From assembly GCF_003184905.1 (NCBI RefSeq), contig NZ_QFRU01000011.1, forward strand, positions 62,001 through 126,000: 64,000 nt of DNA, given 5' to 3'. This document shows positions 36,565 through 47,987 of the stretch, piece by piece (the first letter of the stretch is position 1; each line of letters starts with the position of its first letter). The notes beneath the pieces were generated by a model. The model saw only the letters and a list, made by a program, of their open reading frames with translations. It was not told the origin of the DNA and did no database searches. The position numbers were made by a program, and so were the translations under genes. This DNA is from Bacillus sp. CGMCC 1.16541 (GTDB taxonomy: Bacteria; Bacillota; Bacilli; Bacillales; Bacillaceae_H).

Positions 36565-36664
36565 TTTCTTTCACCTCCGAGTATTCGTCCCATTGCAATA
36601 TACTGATAATACCAAAGAACAGTAGCATCAAGCAACATTTGTAATAGGAGTTATCTAAAATTAA

Positions 36665-36691
36665 AAACACCCTGTCAGTGCAGGCAGGGCA
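36665..36691 (-). terminator. Terminator left behind by the lost symporter gene
   Basis: On the minus strand CCCTG pairs with CAGGG (with one more pair inside) and GTTTTTAATTTT follows. It lies 15 bases past the stop of the symporter relic and about 100 bases before gatC. Confidence 0.55.
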
Positions 36692-36705
36692 AGAGGTAGA
36701 CAATT

Positions 36706-36837
36706 CTATTTTATACCATTTTCCATTTTACCAAACTCTTGTAACCTCTCTTGATTAGGTGCTTTTGTTACTAAACTGATAACAACAATCAAAGCAAGCG
36801 TTATCATACATAATTTAGCCTGTAAACGATACAATGA
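36706..36837 (-). pseudogene. C-terminal relic of an OpuE/PutP-like sodium:proline symporter
   Basis: 43 codons and a stop remain. A hydrophobic helix (MITLALIVVISLVTK) is followed by a short charged tail (APNQERLQEFGKMENGIK), the usual end of SSS proline symporters (a last helix, then a L-T-K/P/E-rich tail). In frame it is cut off by a TAG. A different frame just upstream still reads as membrane-like (SSMLFLLFTMPLVIVSF), which suggests a frameshift. In B. subtilis opuE occupies exactly this place next to gatC, so gene loss is the simplest reading. The short length makes the call tentative. Confidence 0.5.
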
Positions 36838-37098
36838 CTAGTGGCATAGTGAATAGAAGAAATAACATTGATGACACAATCAAGTCCGTGGCTCATCTCC
36901 CCCTCACTATGCATAAATAAATGCATATGTAAATATTCTTACTATAGAGAACCTTAACTACCACTCTTTGTTGGAATCGATATAAGACACGTAAAAGTTC
37001 AACAGAATGTTAGAGAGACGTTTATCGAATGGGATTAAAGCATGTTTAATTAGTTCTTATGTATGGGAAACACCAAAAAATCCGACACTGCTAGTAAG

Positions 37099-37121
37099 CA
37101 GGCGGATGCCTGTACAGGAGG
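37099..37121 (+). promoter_or_regulatory. Palindrome overlapping the ribosome site of the DUF3920 gene
   Basis: Two alternative stems share bases: CAGGC-GGAT-GCCTG (37099-37112) and the perfect palindrome CCTGTACAGG (37109-37118), which covers half of the ribosome site AGGAGG (37116-37121). Translation control is possible but unproven. Confidence 0.3.
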
Positions 37122-37127
37122 AACCGT

Positions 37128-37622
37128 ATGAAAATTAATCAAACATTAAATAAACGAACCATCTATCAACAAGCAGATTCTTGGTATGTATTAGATAAAG
37201 AGTTTCAATGGGATGTATCCACGTTAAAACAAACGGTATTTCAATGTATGGATGAAGAGATTCATACCCCCATCGTGTTTTGTGATTCGTGCGAGGCGAA
37301 TAAGATTGTAAGTGAGTTAGGAGAAGAAGAAGCTGAGTATTTACAACTCGCTTCAGGCATCTATTGGAGAGAAGTAGGTATAATCTTTATCTTTCGTTTT
37401 GACGACTACTTACCGTTGCTAGAAACCATCTTTCACGAACTTCGTCACGTCATGCAAGAAAACATTCCTGAATTCAAAGACCGTTTTGAAGTCGACAAAC
37501 ACTTACCTTATGAACAACGACTAATTGAAAAAGATGCCTTTCACTTTGCTAAGCAAACACTTAAAAGATATAAATATAGTCATGAAAACCTAAAAAAGAG
37601 AGCCTCAAAGCAAGCCATTTAG
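37128..37622 (+). CDS. DUF3920-like putative metal-dependent protein
   Basis: 164 residues with no signal peptide. A HELRH motif (FHELRHVMQE, about 104-113) fits the HExxH zinc-binding consensus, with further acidic and His residues after it (EVDKHLPYEQRLIEKDAFHFA) that could give the third ligand. The N-terminal half has CDSC. Similar short proteins in the Bacillus cereus group are classed as DUF3920; their function is unknown. A peptidase activity is only suggested by HExxH. AGGAGG lies seven bases ahead of the ATG. Single plus-strand gene between two minus-strand operons. Confidence 0.72.
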   Translation: MKINQTLNKRTIYQQADSWYVLDKEFQWDVSTLKQTVFQCMDEEIHTPIVFCDSCEANKIVSELGEEEAEYLQLASGIYWREVGIIFIFRFDDYLPLLETIFHELRHVMQENIPEFKDRFEVDKHLPYEQRLIEKDAFHFAKQTLKRYKYSHENLKKRASKQAI

Positions 37623-37630
37623 CTCTCTTT
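37595..37630 (+). terminator. Hairpin overlapping the DUF3920 stop codon
   Basis: AAAGAGAGC pairs exactly with GCTCTCTTT, the stop codon lying at the base of the 3' arm. Only three T close it. Confidence 0.6.
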
Positions 37631-37698
37631 GAACTCTCTCTCCCTTAATCGCTTTAAATAAACATCCGTCAATAAACCTAAAAAGTAGATTTACATGC

Positions 37699-37754
37699 AA
37701 CATCCCTTGCCTGTCTATCCATTGTAAGATTAGACTGTAACAGCAAGGGATGTT
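37699..37754. repeat. Perfect 12-base inverted repeat
   Basis: AACATCCCTTGC and GCAAGGGATGTT enclose 32 bases with a nested GTCTA/TAGAC. It stands next to, but separate from, the rocA terminator. A miniature mobile element, a second terminator or an RNA structure are all possible. Confidence 0.55.
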
Positions 37755-37756
37755 AT

Positions 37757-37803
37757 AAGCTGAGCCAAAAAGGGAGGTTTTTACCCCCTTTTATCTCAGC
37801 TTC
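37757..37803 (-). terminator. Terminator after rocA
   Basis: GCTGAG pairs with CTCAGC and an inner AAAGGG-AGG pairs with CCCCCTTTT-like bases. On the minus strand it follows the rocA stop. The T run is weak. Confidence 0.6.
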
Positions 37804-37811
37804 TTCTGGCA

Positions 37812-39359
37812 TTAAAGCGTTTCAGATGTTGTTTTTGCTTGCATATGAAGAAGTAAGTAGTCCGGTCCACCTGCTTTAGAGTCTGTACCTGACATGTTAA
37901 ATCCACCGAATGGTTGGTAGCCAACAATTGCGCCTGTGCAACCACGGTTAAAGTACAAGTTTCCTACGTGGAAATCTTCACGTGCTTTTTCAATATGGTC
38001 GCGGTTATTTGTAATAACTGCACCTGTTAAACCATAGTCTGTGTTGTTTGCAATTTCAATTGCATGATCAAAATCTTTTGCTTTTGTAAATGCAACAACT
38101 GGTCCGAATATCTCTTCTTTCATCAGACGAGCATCTGGTGTTAAGTCAGCAAATACAGTTGGCTTGATGAAGTACCCTGTTGAATCATCACCTTCACCGC
38201 CCGCAACTAACTTACCTTCTTGCTTGCCGATTTCAATATATTCCATGATTTTATTATAAGCGCTTTGATCGATAACAGGGCCCATGTAGTTTGAACGATC
38301 TACTGGGTTTCCAATTGTTAATTCATTTGTTAATTCTACTACGCGATTCAATACTTGGTCATACACATCTTCTAAAACGACTGCACGTGAACAAGCTGAA
38401 CATTTTTGACCTGAGAAACCAAAAGCAGATGCGACGATTGAACGTGCTGCTAATTCTAAATCGCCTTCTTTATCAACAACAATTGTGTCTTTTCCACCCA
38501 TTTCAGCAATGACACGCTTTAACCAAATTTGGCCTTCATTCACTTTTGATGCACGCTCATAAATACGCACACCTACATCACGAGATCCAGTGAATGAAAT
38601 GAAGCGTGTACGTGGATGGTCAACTAAGTAATCTCCAACTTCAGCACCGCTACCTGGAACGAAGTTTAATACCCCTTTAGGAAGACCTGCTTCTTCCATT
38701 ACTTCAACAAACTTAGCTGCAACGATTGGTGTTGTTGAAGCTGGCTTTAATAACACGGTATTACCCGTTACGATTGCCGCTACAGTTGTACCAGCCATAA
38801 TCGCAAATGGGAAATTCCATGGAGAAATAACAATTCCTACTCCTAGTGGTATGTAGTTAAAACGGTTATACTCACCAGGACGACTTTCAACTGGCATACC
38901 ATCTTTGATTTTTAGCATTTGACGAGCATAATACTCAAGGAAATCAATTGTTTCCGCTGTATCTGCATCTGCTTCGTTCCATGGCTTACCTGCTTCTTTT
39001 GTTAATAACGCCGAGAACTCATGTTTACGACGACGAATAATTGCAGCAGCACGGAATAAGATATCTGCTCTTACTTCCGGCTTTACTTTACGCCATGTCT
39101 TGAACGTTTCATCTGCGACTTGCATCGCTTTTTCAGCCAGCTCTTGGCTCGCTTTTGATACGCGACCAATCACCTCTTCTTTGTTCGCTGGGTTAACTGA
39201 TACAATTTTATCTTCAGTCGAGATTCGCTCTCCACCAATTACTAAATCATAATCTTGTCCAAGATAACTTTCTACTAAAGCTAAACCTTCTTGATAAGCT
39301 TCTTGGTTTTCCTTTGTAGAATAGTCTGTAAATGGTTCGTGTTTGTAAGGTGTTACCAT
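37812..39359 (-). CDS. rocA: 1-pyrroline-5-carboxylate dehydrogenase
   Basis: 515 residues from the ATG at 39359, the exact length of B. subtilis RocA. It oxidises P5C to glutamate with NAD+, the last step of proline and arginine breakdown. [13 protein letters not shown], the NAD-binding FTGSRDVG, the glutamate base in AEMGGKDTI and the catalytic Cys in [10 protein letters not shown] are all present. The frame runs on upstream to 39437, but GGGGAGG just ahead of 39359 and the family N-terminus fix the start. No proline dehydrogenase is adjacent, although a proline-symporter relic lies one gene away. Regulation by RocR or PutR could not be judged. Confidence 0.93.
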   Translation of the reverse strand: MVTPYKHEPFTDYSTKENQEAYQEGLALVESYLGQDYDLVIGGERISTEDKIVSVNPANKEEVIGRVSKASQELAEKAMQVADETFKTWRKVKPEVRADILFRAAAIIRRRKHEFSALLTKEAGKPWNEADADTAETIDFLEYYARQMLKIKDGMPVESRPGEYNRFNYIPLGVGIVISPWNFPFAIMAGTTVAAIVTGNTVLLKPASTTPIVAAKFVEVMEEAGLPKGVLNFVPGSGAEVGDYLVDHPRTRFISFTGSRDVGVRIYERASKVNEGQIWLKRVIAEMGGKDTIVVDKEGDLELAARSIVASAFGFSGQKCSACSRAVVLEDVYDQVLNRVVELTNELTIGNPVDRSNYMGPVIDQSAYNKIMEYIEIGKQEGKLVAGGEGDDSTGYFIKPTVFADLTPDARLMKEEIFGPVVAFTKAKDFDHAIEIANNTDYGLTGAVITNNRDHIEKAREDFHVGNLYFNRGCTGAIVGYQPFGGFNMSGTDSKAGGPDYLLLHMQAKTTSETL

Positions 39360-39667
39360 GTTGTAAGCCTCCCCTTCCCTATTAAAGCGTATACATTTCA
39401 CAATTTTTATTTTAACCGAATATACAGACTTCTTCAAACATTAAAATAGTTTTTTGTGTAAAAAAAATTATTCAAGAAACATTTTTATAATACCTATATT
39501 ATAATTATCCAACTTTATCGTATTCTTGTGAATCTAATAAACCATAAGGGTTTATACAAAAAAAATCGATTATTACGAAAACCATTGCTTTAACAAGGTT
39601 TATCATAATAATCGATTTAGAATAATATCTAACCATCGCTTACCTAGGTCATACTTTCCCTATGCAA
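39360..39667. other. 308-base gap upstream of rocA
   Basis: It holds the strong terminator of the camS-type gene (39563-39618) and AT-rich sequence in which the rocA promoter must lie. No sigma-54 -24/-12 pair was seen. No gene. Confidence 0.5.
39563..39618 (-). terminator. Terminator of the pcrB-pcrA-ligA-yerH group
   Basis: AAATCGATTATTA pairs with TAATAATCGATTT, and the stem continues inward with two mismatches to AACC/GGTT. Eight T follow on the minus strand. Confidence 0.9.
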
Positions 39668-40840
39668 TTATTCATAAATATGAACAAATGGCTTTTCACT
39701 GTCTCGCTCTCGAACAATAACAGCCTCTTGACCACCGACTGAATTAATGTATACCTTCGTTTCAATGTATGGAGGGAAGTGATCAAGCATCAATCCCGTC
39801 ACATATTGGGTGAATCCAACAACCTCACCTCGACCGTAAAACTGAATCGGAATTTCAATAGAAAGTTGTTGCAGTTGACCATCTTTATAAAATCCTTTTC
39901 CAATGACGCTTGTAAAGTTAGGGAAGTAATCTTCAATACGTGCTTTAAACTCATTGAACTTCATAGCATCGTCACGGTGATCAGCTGTTGCTTTTTGAGA
40001 TGGGAATAAATAATATTTCTCATCAACCTTTTCCCATTTCCCAACTTTCGAATCACCTTTGCCTGCTTTCCCTAATGCAAAGAAGTTGCCTGGGGTAATC
40101 GAAGACTTTGGCATTTGTTTAAACAGTGCAACCGTAATAGGTACATCCTTCAATTCATCCATTTGGCGCATACGGCTAATGATCTCATCTGCCATTTCTT
40201 TTCCTTCTTTTTCAAGTACTTCTTGCTCAATCGCCACTTCACGTGGATAACCTTGCTCTTGATTGTAATAGTGAACTGAATTCATCGCTAATCCAATCAT
40301 GACACCGCCAAGTTGTACCTTGTCATCACTATCTTTAATTAAATAGTTTTGCTCTAAGATATGCCCTAAGTATTTTGGACTCTTCTCGTTTTGCTCTGTC
40401 AACGAGCCCGCTTTCACCACGACTGGATTTAACCCTTCATTCTTTGCTTTTGCATTTTTCTTCTTTGTTGCTGCAAATTGTTCATCCGTTTGCTTATGAC
40501 TTAACCATGAACGAATCGTTGTTGCATCTAAATATTGACCTTCTTGGAACAAATATTTATCTGGTGAAAAGTCGGATTGTGCCATGCGCATTAATCCAGA
40601 TTCAAATTCTTGAATATCAAGACGGTTATTCATATTTCCAACCACTAAGCCTCTTGCCTCTCCCGGCTTAAAAGGAAGAATCGTACGATAATACTCTTCC
40701 GAAATACTAAACTTCGGAATAATCGCTTTTTCTGCATTTTTATCTGTTTGCTGTACAACTTCTTCCTCTTTTGAAAAGCTAGGTGCACATGCCGAGGTCA
40801 CTAACACGACAATAAGAGAAAGTAACAATACTTTTTTCAA
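39668..40840 (-). CDS. yerH: CamS-family lipoprotein (YerH)
   Basis: 390 residues. The signal peptide ends in the lipobox VTSAC, so it is a lipoprotein on the outer face of the membrane. The body matches the CamS family (sex-pheromone cAM373 precursor family); in cocci, peptides cut from the signal peptide act as pheromones, but such a role in bacilli is not shown. It starts at TTG 40840 with GAGGTG eight bases upstream. It lies 14 bases after ligA, as in B. subtilis yerH. Confidence 0.88.
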   Translation of the reverse strand: MKKVLLLSLIVVLVTSACAPSFSKEEEVVQQTDKNAEKAIIPKFSISEEYYRTILPFKPGEARGLVVGNMNNRLDIQEFESGLMRMAQSDFSPDKYLFQEGQYLDATTIRSWLSHKQTDEQFAATKKKNAKAKNEGLNPVVVKAGSLTEQNEKSPKYLGHILEQNYLIKDSDDKVQLGGVMIGLAMNSVHYYNQEQGYPREVAIEQEVLEKEGKEMADEIISRMRQMDELKDVPITVALFKQMPKSSITPGNFFALGKAGKGDSKVGKWEKVDEKYYLFPSQKATADHRDDAMKFNEFKARIEDYFPNFTSVIGKGFYKDGQLQQLSIEIPIQFYGRGEVVGFTQYVTGLMLDHFPPYIETKVYINSVGGQEAVIVRERDSEKPFVHIYE

Positions 40841-40854
40841 CCGATATACACCTC

Positions 40855-42876
<2,022 letters not shown>

Positions 42877-42882
42877 TCACCA

Positions 42883-45099
42883 CTATACTTTTGTCACCGG
42901 TGCAAATTTTGCTAATAACCTCTTAACCCCAACTGGACTTGGGAACGCAATATCAAGTTCTTTTGAATCTCCATCACCTTTTACACTCACAACCGTTCCA
43001 ATCCCCCACTTTTTATGCTCTGCTTTGTCTCCAACATTCCAACCAATTGCTTCCCCACCTGTGGATACAAGATTTGGACGCGCAACAGCCGCTTGACGAC
43101 GCTTTGCAAATGGTGAAGTAGCTGCACCACTGTTCATTGGAGATGGTTTCTTTTCGTTTAGAGACTCAATAAGCTCACTTGGAATTTCGCCAATAAAACG
43201 TGATTTCGGATTGATATTTGTTTTACCAAATAGTGTTCGCATTTGTGCATTTAATAAGTACAACTCTTCTTCTGCACGTGTAATCCCTACGTATGCTAAG
43301 CGACGCTCCTCTTCCATCTCTTCTTCTTCAAATAAAGAGCGGCTATGTGGAAATACGCTTTCTTCCATTCCAATCAAGAAAACAACCGGAAACTCTAGTC
43401 CTTTGGCTGAGTGCAATGTCATTAATACAACTTGCTCTGCTTCCTCTTCGTCTTCTTCAAGCTTGTCAATATCCGCAACAAGCGCTAAATCTGTTAAAAA
43501 GGCAACTAAACTTTTATCTTCACTGCTTTTTTCAAACTCTTGTGTCACCGATAAAAACTCATCAATGTTTTCTAATCGGCTTTGTGCTTCAATCGTTTTT
43601 TCGGCTTTTAATGCTTCACGGTAACCTGTACGCTCTAATACTTGCTCCACAAGCTCTGTTACTGATAAGTAGTCTTGCATTTGTGCGATATTCGCAATCA
43701 TCGCCTCAAAATCTTTTAATGCACTAATGGCTTTTCCACTTACACCTGTCATCTCTACTTCACGAAGTGCTTTAAACATAGAAATATCATGTGTCGTCGC
43801 GTAATTTGCCAATTTATCAACAGATGTTGCCCCCACACCACGCTTTGGCACGTTCACAATACGCGCTAAGCTAATGTCATCATCTTGGTTGGCAATTAAA
43901 CGTAAGTAAGCAAGAAGATCTTTAATCTCTTTACGATCATAGAACTTAATACCGCCCACAATCGTATAGTTAATATTTGATTTTAAAAGAACTTCCTCCA
44001 TCACACGAGATTGAGCGTTCGTACGATATAAAATGGCAAATTGACTATATTTACGCTTTCCACTTTCCACCGCTTCTTTAATTTTACGCGCTACAAAGTG
44101 AGCTTCCTCATGTTCGCTATTTGCTTCATACTGATAAAGCTTTTGTCCTTCATTGTTTTCTGTCCATAAATTTTTTGCTTTACGGTTCATGTTGTTTGAA
44201 ATCACTTCATTTGCCGCCGCTAAAATATTTTTGGTGGAACGATAGTTTTGCTCAAGCAAAATAATCGTCGCAGACGGATAATCTTTTTCAAACGATAAAA
44301 TATTTGTAATGTCAGCGCCACGCCAACGATAAATCGATTGATCAGAATCACCAACGACACAAACATTCTGAAAACGAGCTGCTAACAAACGAACGAGCAT
44401 ATATTGAGCATGGTTCGTATCTTGATACTCATCTACATGAATGTATTGAAACTTGCGTTGATAATACTCAAGTACTTCTGGCACACGTTTAAACAATAAG
44501 ATTGTCGACATAATTAAATCGTCAAAATCTAACGCTTGATTTTTCTTTAAACGCTTTTCATACTCTTTATACACATCACTGACAATGTCTTCATATGGAC
44601 CTGCTGCTGTTTTAGAAAAGTCTTCTGCATTCTTTAATTCATTCTTAGCCGAACTAATCGTCCCTAATAGAGAGCGAGGGTCAAATTTCTTTGGATCAAT
44701 GTTTTTGTCTTTTAAAATGCTTTTTAATACTGATAACTGATCAGTTGTGTCTAAAATCGTAAAATTACGGTTATACCCGATACGATCAATGTCTCTTCTT
44801 AAAATACGTACACACATGGAGTGAAACGTCGAAATCCAAATCTCATCCGCTGCTCCACCCACAATTTTAGCAACACGCTCTTTCATTTCACGAGCGGCCT
44901 TATTTGTAAAGGTAATTGCCAAAATATTCCAAGGTGCTACTTCTTTTTCTGCCATTAAATACGCAATTCGGTGAGTAAGCACACGCGTTTTTCCACTTCC
45001 TGCTCCTGCCATAATTAAAAGTGGACCATCTGTTGCTTTTACCGCTTCTTGTTGTTGAGGATTTAAACCAGTTAACAACTTCTCACTTAAAAAATTCAA
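42883..45099 (-). CDS. pcrA: ATP-dependent DNA helicase PcrA
   Basis: About 738 residues of the UvrD/Rep superfamily 1. Motif I AGAGSGKT is at 31-38, then [35 protein letters not shown], and the late motif [13 protein letters not shown]. The basic linker and Tudor-like C-terminus ([14 protein letters not shown]) contact RNA polymerase in B. subtilis. The open frame begins at ATG 45123, but the family N-terminus (MNFLSEKLL) begins at TTG 45099, with GGCGGTGG just ahead; this start is likely, not certain. It works in repair, plasmid replication and clearing transcription-replication conflicts. Confidence 0.95.
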   Translation of the reverse strand: MNFLSEKLLTGLNPQQQEAVKATDGPLLIMAGAGSGKTRVLTHRIAYLMAEKEVAPWNILAITFTNKAAREMKERVAKIVGGAADEIWISTFHSMCVRILRRDIDRIGYNRNFTILDTTDQLSVLKSILKDKNIDPKKFDPRSLLGTISSAKNELKNAEDFSKTAAGPYEDIVSDVYKEYEKRLKKNQALDFDDLIMSTILLFKRVPEVLEYYQRKFQYIHVDEYQDTNHAQYMLVRLLAARFQNVCVVGDSDQSIYRWRGADITNILSFEKDYPSATIILLEQNYRSTKNILAAANEVISNNMNRKAKNLWTENNEGQKLYQYEANSEHEEAHFVARKIKEAVESGKRKYSQFAILYRTNAQSRVMEEVLLKSNINYTIVGGIKFYDRKEIKDLLAYLRLIANQDDDISLARIVNVPKRGVGATSVDKLANYATTHDISMFKALREVEMTGVSGKAISALKDFEAMIANIAQMQDYLSVTELVEQVLERTGYREALKAEKTIEAQSRLENIDEFLSVTQEFEKSSEDKSLVAFLTDLALVADIDKLEEDEEEAEQVVLMTLHSAKGLEFPVVFLIGMEESVFPHSRSLFEEEEMEEERRLAYVGITRAEEELYLLNAQMRTLFGKTNINPKSRFIGEIPSELIESLNEKKPSPMNSGAATSPFAKRRQAAVARPNLVSTGGEAIGWNVGDKAEHKKWGIGTVVSVKGDGDSKELDIAFPSPVGVKRLLAKFAPVTKV

Positions 45100-45143
45100 A
45101 AAACCACCGCCTTGTACGAACATATATTCTTATTTTATCTTAT

Positions 45144-45830
45144 TTATCGCTTAATTGCATCTACCGTTTTTAATGCCTCACTTAAATTGGTATACAATGC
45201 GTTACCAACAACAATGGTATCGGCAAACTCGGCCATTTCTCTTGCTTGTTCAAGCGTTTCAATCCCGCCGCCATAAAACAATTGTGTTTCTTCTAGTACA
45301 TCTTTCACATCACTTACTACTGCAGGATCACCATATGTACCACTATACTCTAAATAGAAAATCGGTAAACGAAACATCTTCTCTGCCATTTGTGCATAAG
45401 CGACCACATCGTCTCTTTCTAATTCTGTGTTTGCTTCTGTGACACTTGCCGCTTTACACTCTTTATTTAAAATGCAATAGCCTTCTACAAAAATTTCATC
45501 CCAGTTCATAATCTCTCCGTATTCTTTCATCGCTTCATGATGTAACTCGACAATCCACTTTGAACTTTTACTATTAAGAACCGTTGGGATAAAATAAAAG
45601 TCAAAACCTGGCGTAACAGAATCAATCGTTGATACTTCTAACGCACAAGGTACTGTATAACGACGAATACGAACGAGCAAGCTTAATACATTATCTAATG
45701 TGACACCATCTGAACCGCCAACGATAACGGCATCCGTTCCAGATTCACAAATTTGCTCAAGCTCTTCGTCTGTTATTTCTTTATTAGGATCTAATTTAAA
45801 GACGTGTTTCCACTCTTTAATATCGTACAT
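45144..45830 (-). CDS. pcrB: Heptaprenylglyceryl phosphate synthase PcrB
   Basis: 228 residues, a TIM-barrel of the GGGP-synthase family. It couples heptaprenyl diphosphate to sn-glycerol-1-phosphate, an archaeal-like ether lipid step known in Bacillus. [30 protein letters not shown] and [11 protein letters not shown] (phosphate-binding loop) are seen. The ATG at 45830, with GGAGGACAA upstream, is preferred to the upstream in-frame ATG that would put this site in the coding region. First gene of the pcrB-pcrA-ligA-yerH group, divergent from glyS. Confidence 0.95.
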   Translation of the reverse strand: MYDIKEWKHVFKLDPNKEITDEELEQICESGTDAVIVGGSDGVTLDNVLSLLVRIRRYTVPCALEVSTIDSVTPGFDFYFIPTVLNSKSSKWIVELHHEAMKEYGEIMNWDEIFVEGYCILNKECKAASVTEANTELERDDVVAYAQMAEKMFRLPIFYLEYSGTYGDPAVVSDVKDVLEETQLFYGGGIETLEQAREMAEFADTIVVGNALYTNLSEALKTVDAIKR

Positions 45831-45955
45831 AGTGTTGTCCTCCATTCGTTATTCCATTTGTACATTATAACAAAACTCGTCCACACAGACGAAAGTAAAA
45901 CCTATCTTTTTCTCTGAAAAAGAAACCCAATTTCACGACAATACCAACAAGGTTA

Positions 45956-45984
45956 TTGTTTCCTCTCGATGGTTATGCTAATAT
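45956..45984 (+). promoter_or_regulatory. Sigma-A-type promoter of glyS
   Basis: TTGTTT (45956-45961), exactly 17 bases, TAATAT (45979-45984). The predicted start near 45991 gives a leader of about 265 bases, right for a T-box. Confidence 0.6.
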
Positions 45985-45999
45985 ATAGCTACAAAATTT

Positions 46000-46220
46000 A
46001 TATCTATACAGTGAAAGATCAATAGTATCTAAACCCTCTTCACAACAATAGCGATCTAGGAATAGTGAGAGCCTAGAGAAAGGTTTAGAGAAACGGCAAT
46101 CTGGAGTATATATCGATCAAGGTGGGTACATTCTTTGTACCAATCAGGGTGGAACCGCGGGAATTCATCTCTCGTCCCTGAACATAGCGTAATCTATGTT
46201 CAGGGACGAGAGATTTTTTA
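46000..46220 (+). promoter_or_regulatory. Glycine T-box riboswitch
   Basis: Stem I is closed by TCTAAACC (from about 46029) with GGTTTAGA (to about 46089). The likely specifier is GGC at 46095-46097 followed by A, a glycine codon. A stem III hairpin GGTAC/GTACC follows. The conserved T-box AGGGTGGAACCGCGGG is at 46146-46161; its TGGA can pair with the UCCA end of uncharged tRNA(Gly). The competing terminator is TCTCTCGTCC with its complement at 46168-46213 and six T. Uncharged glycine tRNA would let transcription continue into glyS. Confidence 0.93.
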
Positions 46221-46254
46221 TTGTATAAAACCCTTATTAATAGGAGGAATAAAC

Positions 46255-47637
46255 ATGGCAAAAACAATGGATCAAATTGTATCACATGCGAAACATCGTG
46301 GATTTGTATTTCAAGGTTCAGAAATTTACGGTGGTCTAGCAAATACTTGGGATTACGGTCCACTAGGTGTTGAATTAAAAAACAACATTAAAAAAGCATG
46401 GTGGAAAAAATTCGTTCAAGAATCTCCATACAACGTTGGATTAGACGCAGCGATTTTAATGAACCCAAAAACATGGGAAGCTTCTGGACATATCGGAAAC
46501 TTCAATGATCCAATGATTGACTGTAAAAAGTGTAAGGCGCGTCACCGTGCTGATAAACTAATTGAAGCGAAGTTAGAAGAAAAAGGCATCGAAATGGTTG
46601 TGGACGGTCTGCCATTCTCTGAAATGGAAAACTTAATTAAAGAACACAACATCGTTTGTCCTGATTGTGGTTCTGCCGACTTCACGGAAATCCGTCAATT
46701 TAACTTAATGTTTAAAACACACCAAGGTGTAACAGAATCATCAACGAACGAAATTCACCTTCGTCCTGAAACAGCTCAGGGTATTTTTGTTAACTTTAAA
46801 AACGTGCAACGTTCAATGCGTAAAAAGCTTCCTTTCGGTATCGCTCAGGTTGGTAAAAGTTTCCGTAATGAAATTACACCTGGTAACTTTACGTTCCGTA
46901 CGCGTGAGTTTGAACAAATGGAACTTGAATTCTTCTGTAAACCAGGTCAAGAGCTTGAGTGGTTTGAATACTGGAAAGAAACATGTAACAAGTGGTTACT
47001 TTCTCTTGGCATGAACGAAGAAAACATTCGTCTTCGTGACCATTCTGATGATGAGTTATCTCACTACAGTAACGCAACAACTGACTTTGAATACAAATTT
47101 CCATTTGGATGGGGTGAGCTTTGGGGTGTTGCTTCACGTACAGACTACGACTTAAAGCAACATATGGAGCACTCTGGTGAAGACTTCCAATACATTGATC
47201 AAGAAACAAACGAGCGTTACGTTCCTTATTGCATCGAGCCATCATTAGGTGCAGACCGTGTAACCCTGGCGTACATGATTGATGCATATGAAGAAGAAGC
47301 TTTAGAAGACGGTACATCTCGTACAGTGATGCACTTACACCCTGCTTTAGCACCATTTAAAGCAGCTGTATTACCACTTTCTAAAAAGCTTTCTGAAGAA
47401 GCAAAAGAAGTATTCGGCGACCTAGCAAAATACTTTATGGTTGATTATGATGATGCTGGTTCGATCGGAAAACGTTACCGCCGTCACGATGAAATCGGTA
47501 CACCATTCTGTATCACATTTGACTTTGATTCATTAGAAGATAAGCAAGTAACGGTACGTGACCGCGACACAATGGAACAAAAGCGTATGCCAATCAGTGA
47601 ATTAAAAGCATTCATTGAAGAAGCAACACAATTTTAA
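46255..47637 (+). CDS. glyS: Glycyl-tRNA synthetase, single-chain type
   Basis: 460 residues, a class II synthetase of the homodimeric (alpha2) type found in eukaryotes, archaea and some bacteria, unlike the two-chain GlyQS of B. subtilis. [42 protein letters not shown] (motif 2 region), [16 protein letters not shown] and the late [10 protein letters not shown] (motif 3) are seen. The C-terminal anticodon domain ends [11 protein letters not shown]. The open frame continues into the T-box leader, but TAGGAGG before 46255 sets the start. Expression is controlled by the glycine T-box. It interrupts the yerC-pcrB neighbourhood. Confidence 0.96.
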   Translation: MAKTMDQIVSHAKHRGFVFQGSEIYGGLANTWDYGPLGVELKNNIKKAWWKKFVQESPYNVGLDAAILMNPKTWEASGHIGNFNDPMIDCKKCKARHRADKLIEAKLEEKGIEMVVDGLPFSEMENLIKEHNIVCPDCGSADFTEIRQFNLMFKTHQGVTESSTNEIHLRPETAQGIFVNFKNVQRSMRKKLPFGIAQVGKSFRNEITPGNFTFRTREFEQMELEFFCKPGQELEWFEYWKETCNKWLLSLGMNEENIRLRDHSDDELSHYSNATTDFEYKFPFGWGELWGVASRTDYDLKQHMEHSGEDFQYIDQETNERYVPYCIEPSLGADRVTLAYMIDAYEEEALEDGTSRTVMHLHPALAPFKAAVLPLSKKLSEEAKEVFGDLAKYFMVDYDDAGSIGKRYRRHDEIGTPFCITFDFDSLEDKQVTVRDRDTMEQKRMPISELKAFIEEATQF

Positions 47638-47640
47638 TGA

Positions 47641-47674
47641 AAAAGAGACGAAGCTGCTCGGCTTCGTCTCTTTT
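47641..47674. terminator. Bidirectional terminator between glyS and yerC
   Basis: A perfect 14-base stem AAAAGAGACGAAGC / GCTTCGTCTCTTTT with a short loop, serving both converging genes. It overlaps the yerC stop by two bases. Confidence 0.92.
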
Positions 47675-47969
47675 ATTTATCTGTATCTAAACGCTCTAAT
47701 ACTAATTGATACGCATCGCTTCCATAGTTCAAGCAACGCTTTACACGTGAAATAGTTGCTGTACTGGCACCTGTTTCCGTTTCAATTTTATGGTACGTAA
47801 ACCCTTCTCTTAACATTCTGGCTACTTCTAAGCGTTGTGCTAATGATTGAATTTCATTGACTGTACATAAATCATCAAAAAATCGATAGCATTCTTCTAC
47901 ATCTTTTAAAGACAAAATCGCTTCGAATAATTGATTTAGTTCTTTACCGCGAAGTTTATCAATTTGCAT
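47673..47969 (-). CDS. yerC: TrpR-like regulator YerC
   Basis: 98 residues of the YerC/YecD family, related to the Trp repressor. A helical N-terminus is followed by a helix-turn-helix (LAQRLEVARMLREGFTYHKI, then TGASTATISRVKRCL). It is a DNA-binding protein with unknown targets; no tryptophan-binding is known for this family. GAAGGAG precedes the ATG. It follows yerB by 18 bases on the same strand and lies next to the glyS terminator. Confidence 0.93.
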   Translation of the reverse strand: MQIDKLRGKELNQLFEAILSLKDVEECYRFFDDLCTVNEIQSLAQRLEVARMLREGFTYHKIETETGASTATISRVKRCLNYGSDAYQLVLERLDTDK

Positions 47970-47987
47970 AGTTCATACTCCTTCTTG

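Larger units (their letters stand above)
36565..37127. other. 563-base gap upstream of gatC
   Basis: It holds a minus-strand terminator (36665-36691), a relic of a sodium:proline-type symporter gene (36706-36837) and, at its right end, the ribosome site and a palindrome ahead of the plus-strand DUF3920 gene. The rest (36841-37080) shows no intact gene on either strand. Confidence 0.6.

Noticed and set aside
46085-46363. 92-codon minus-strand open frame over the T-box
   Set aside because: It lies on the T-box leader and the start of glyS; the T-box explains the sequence fully.
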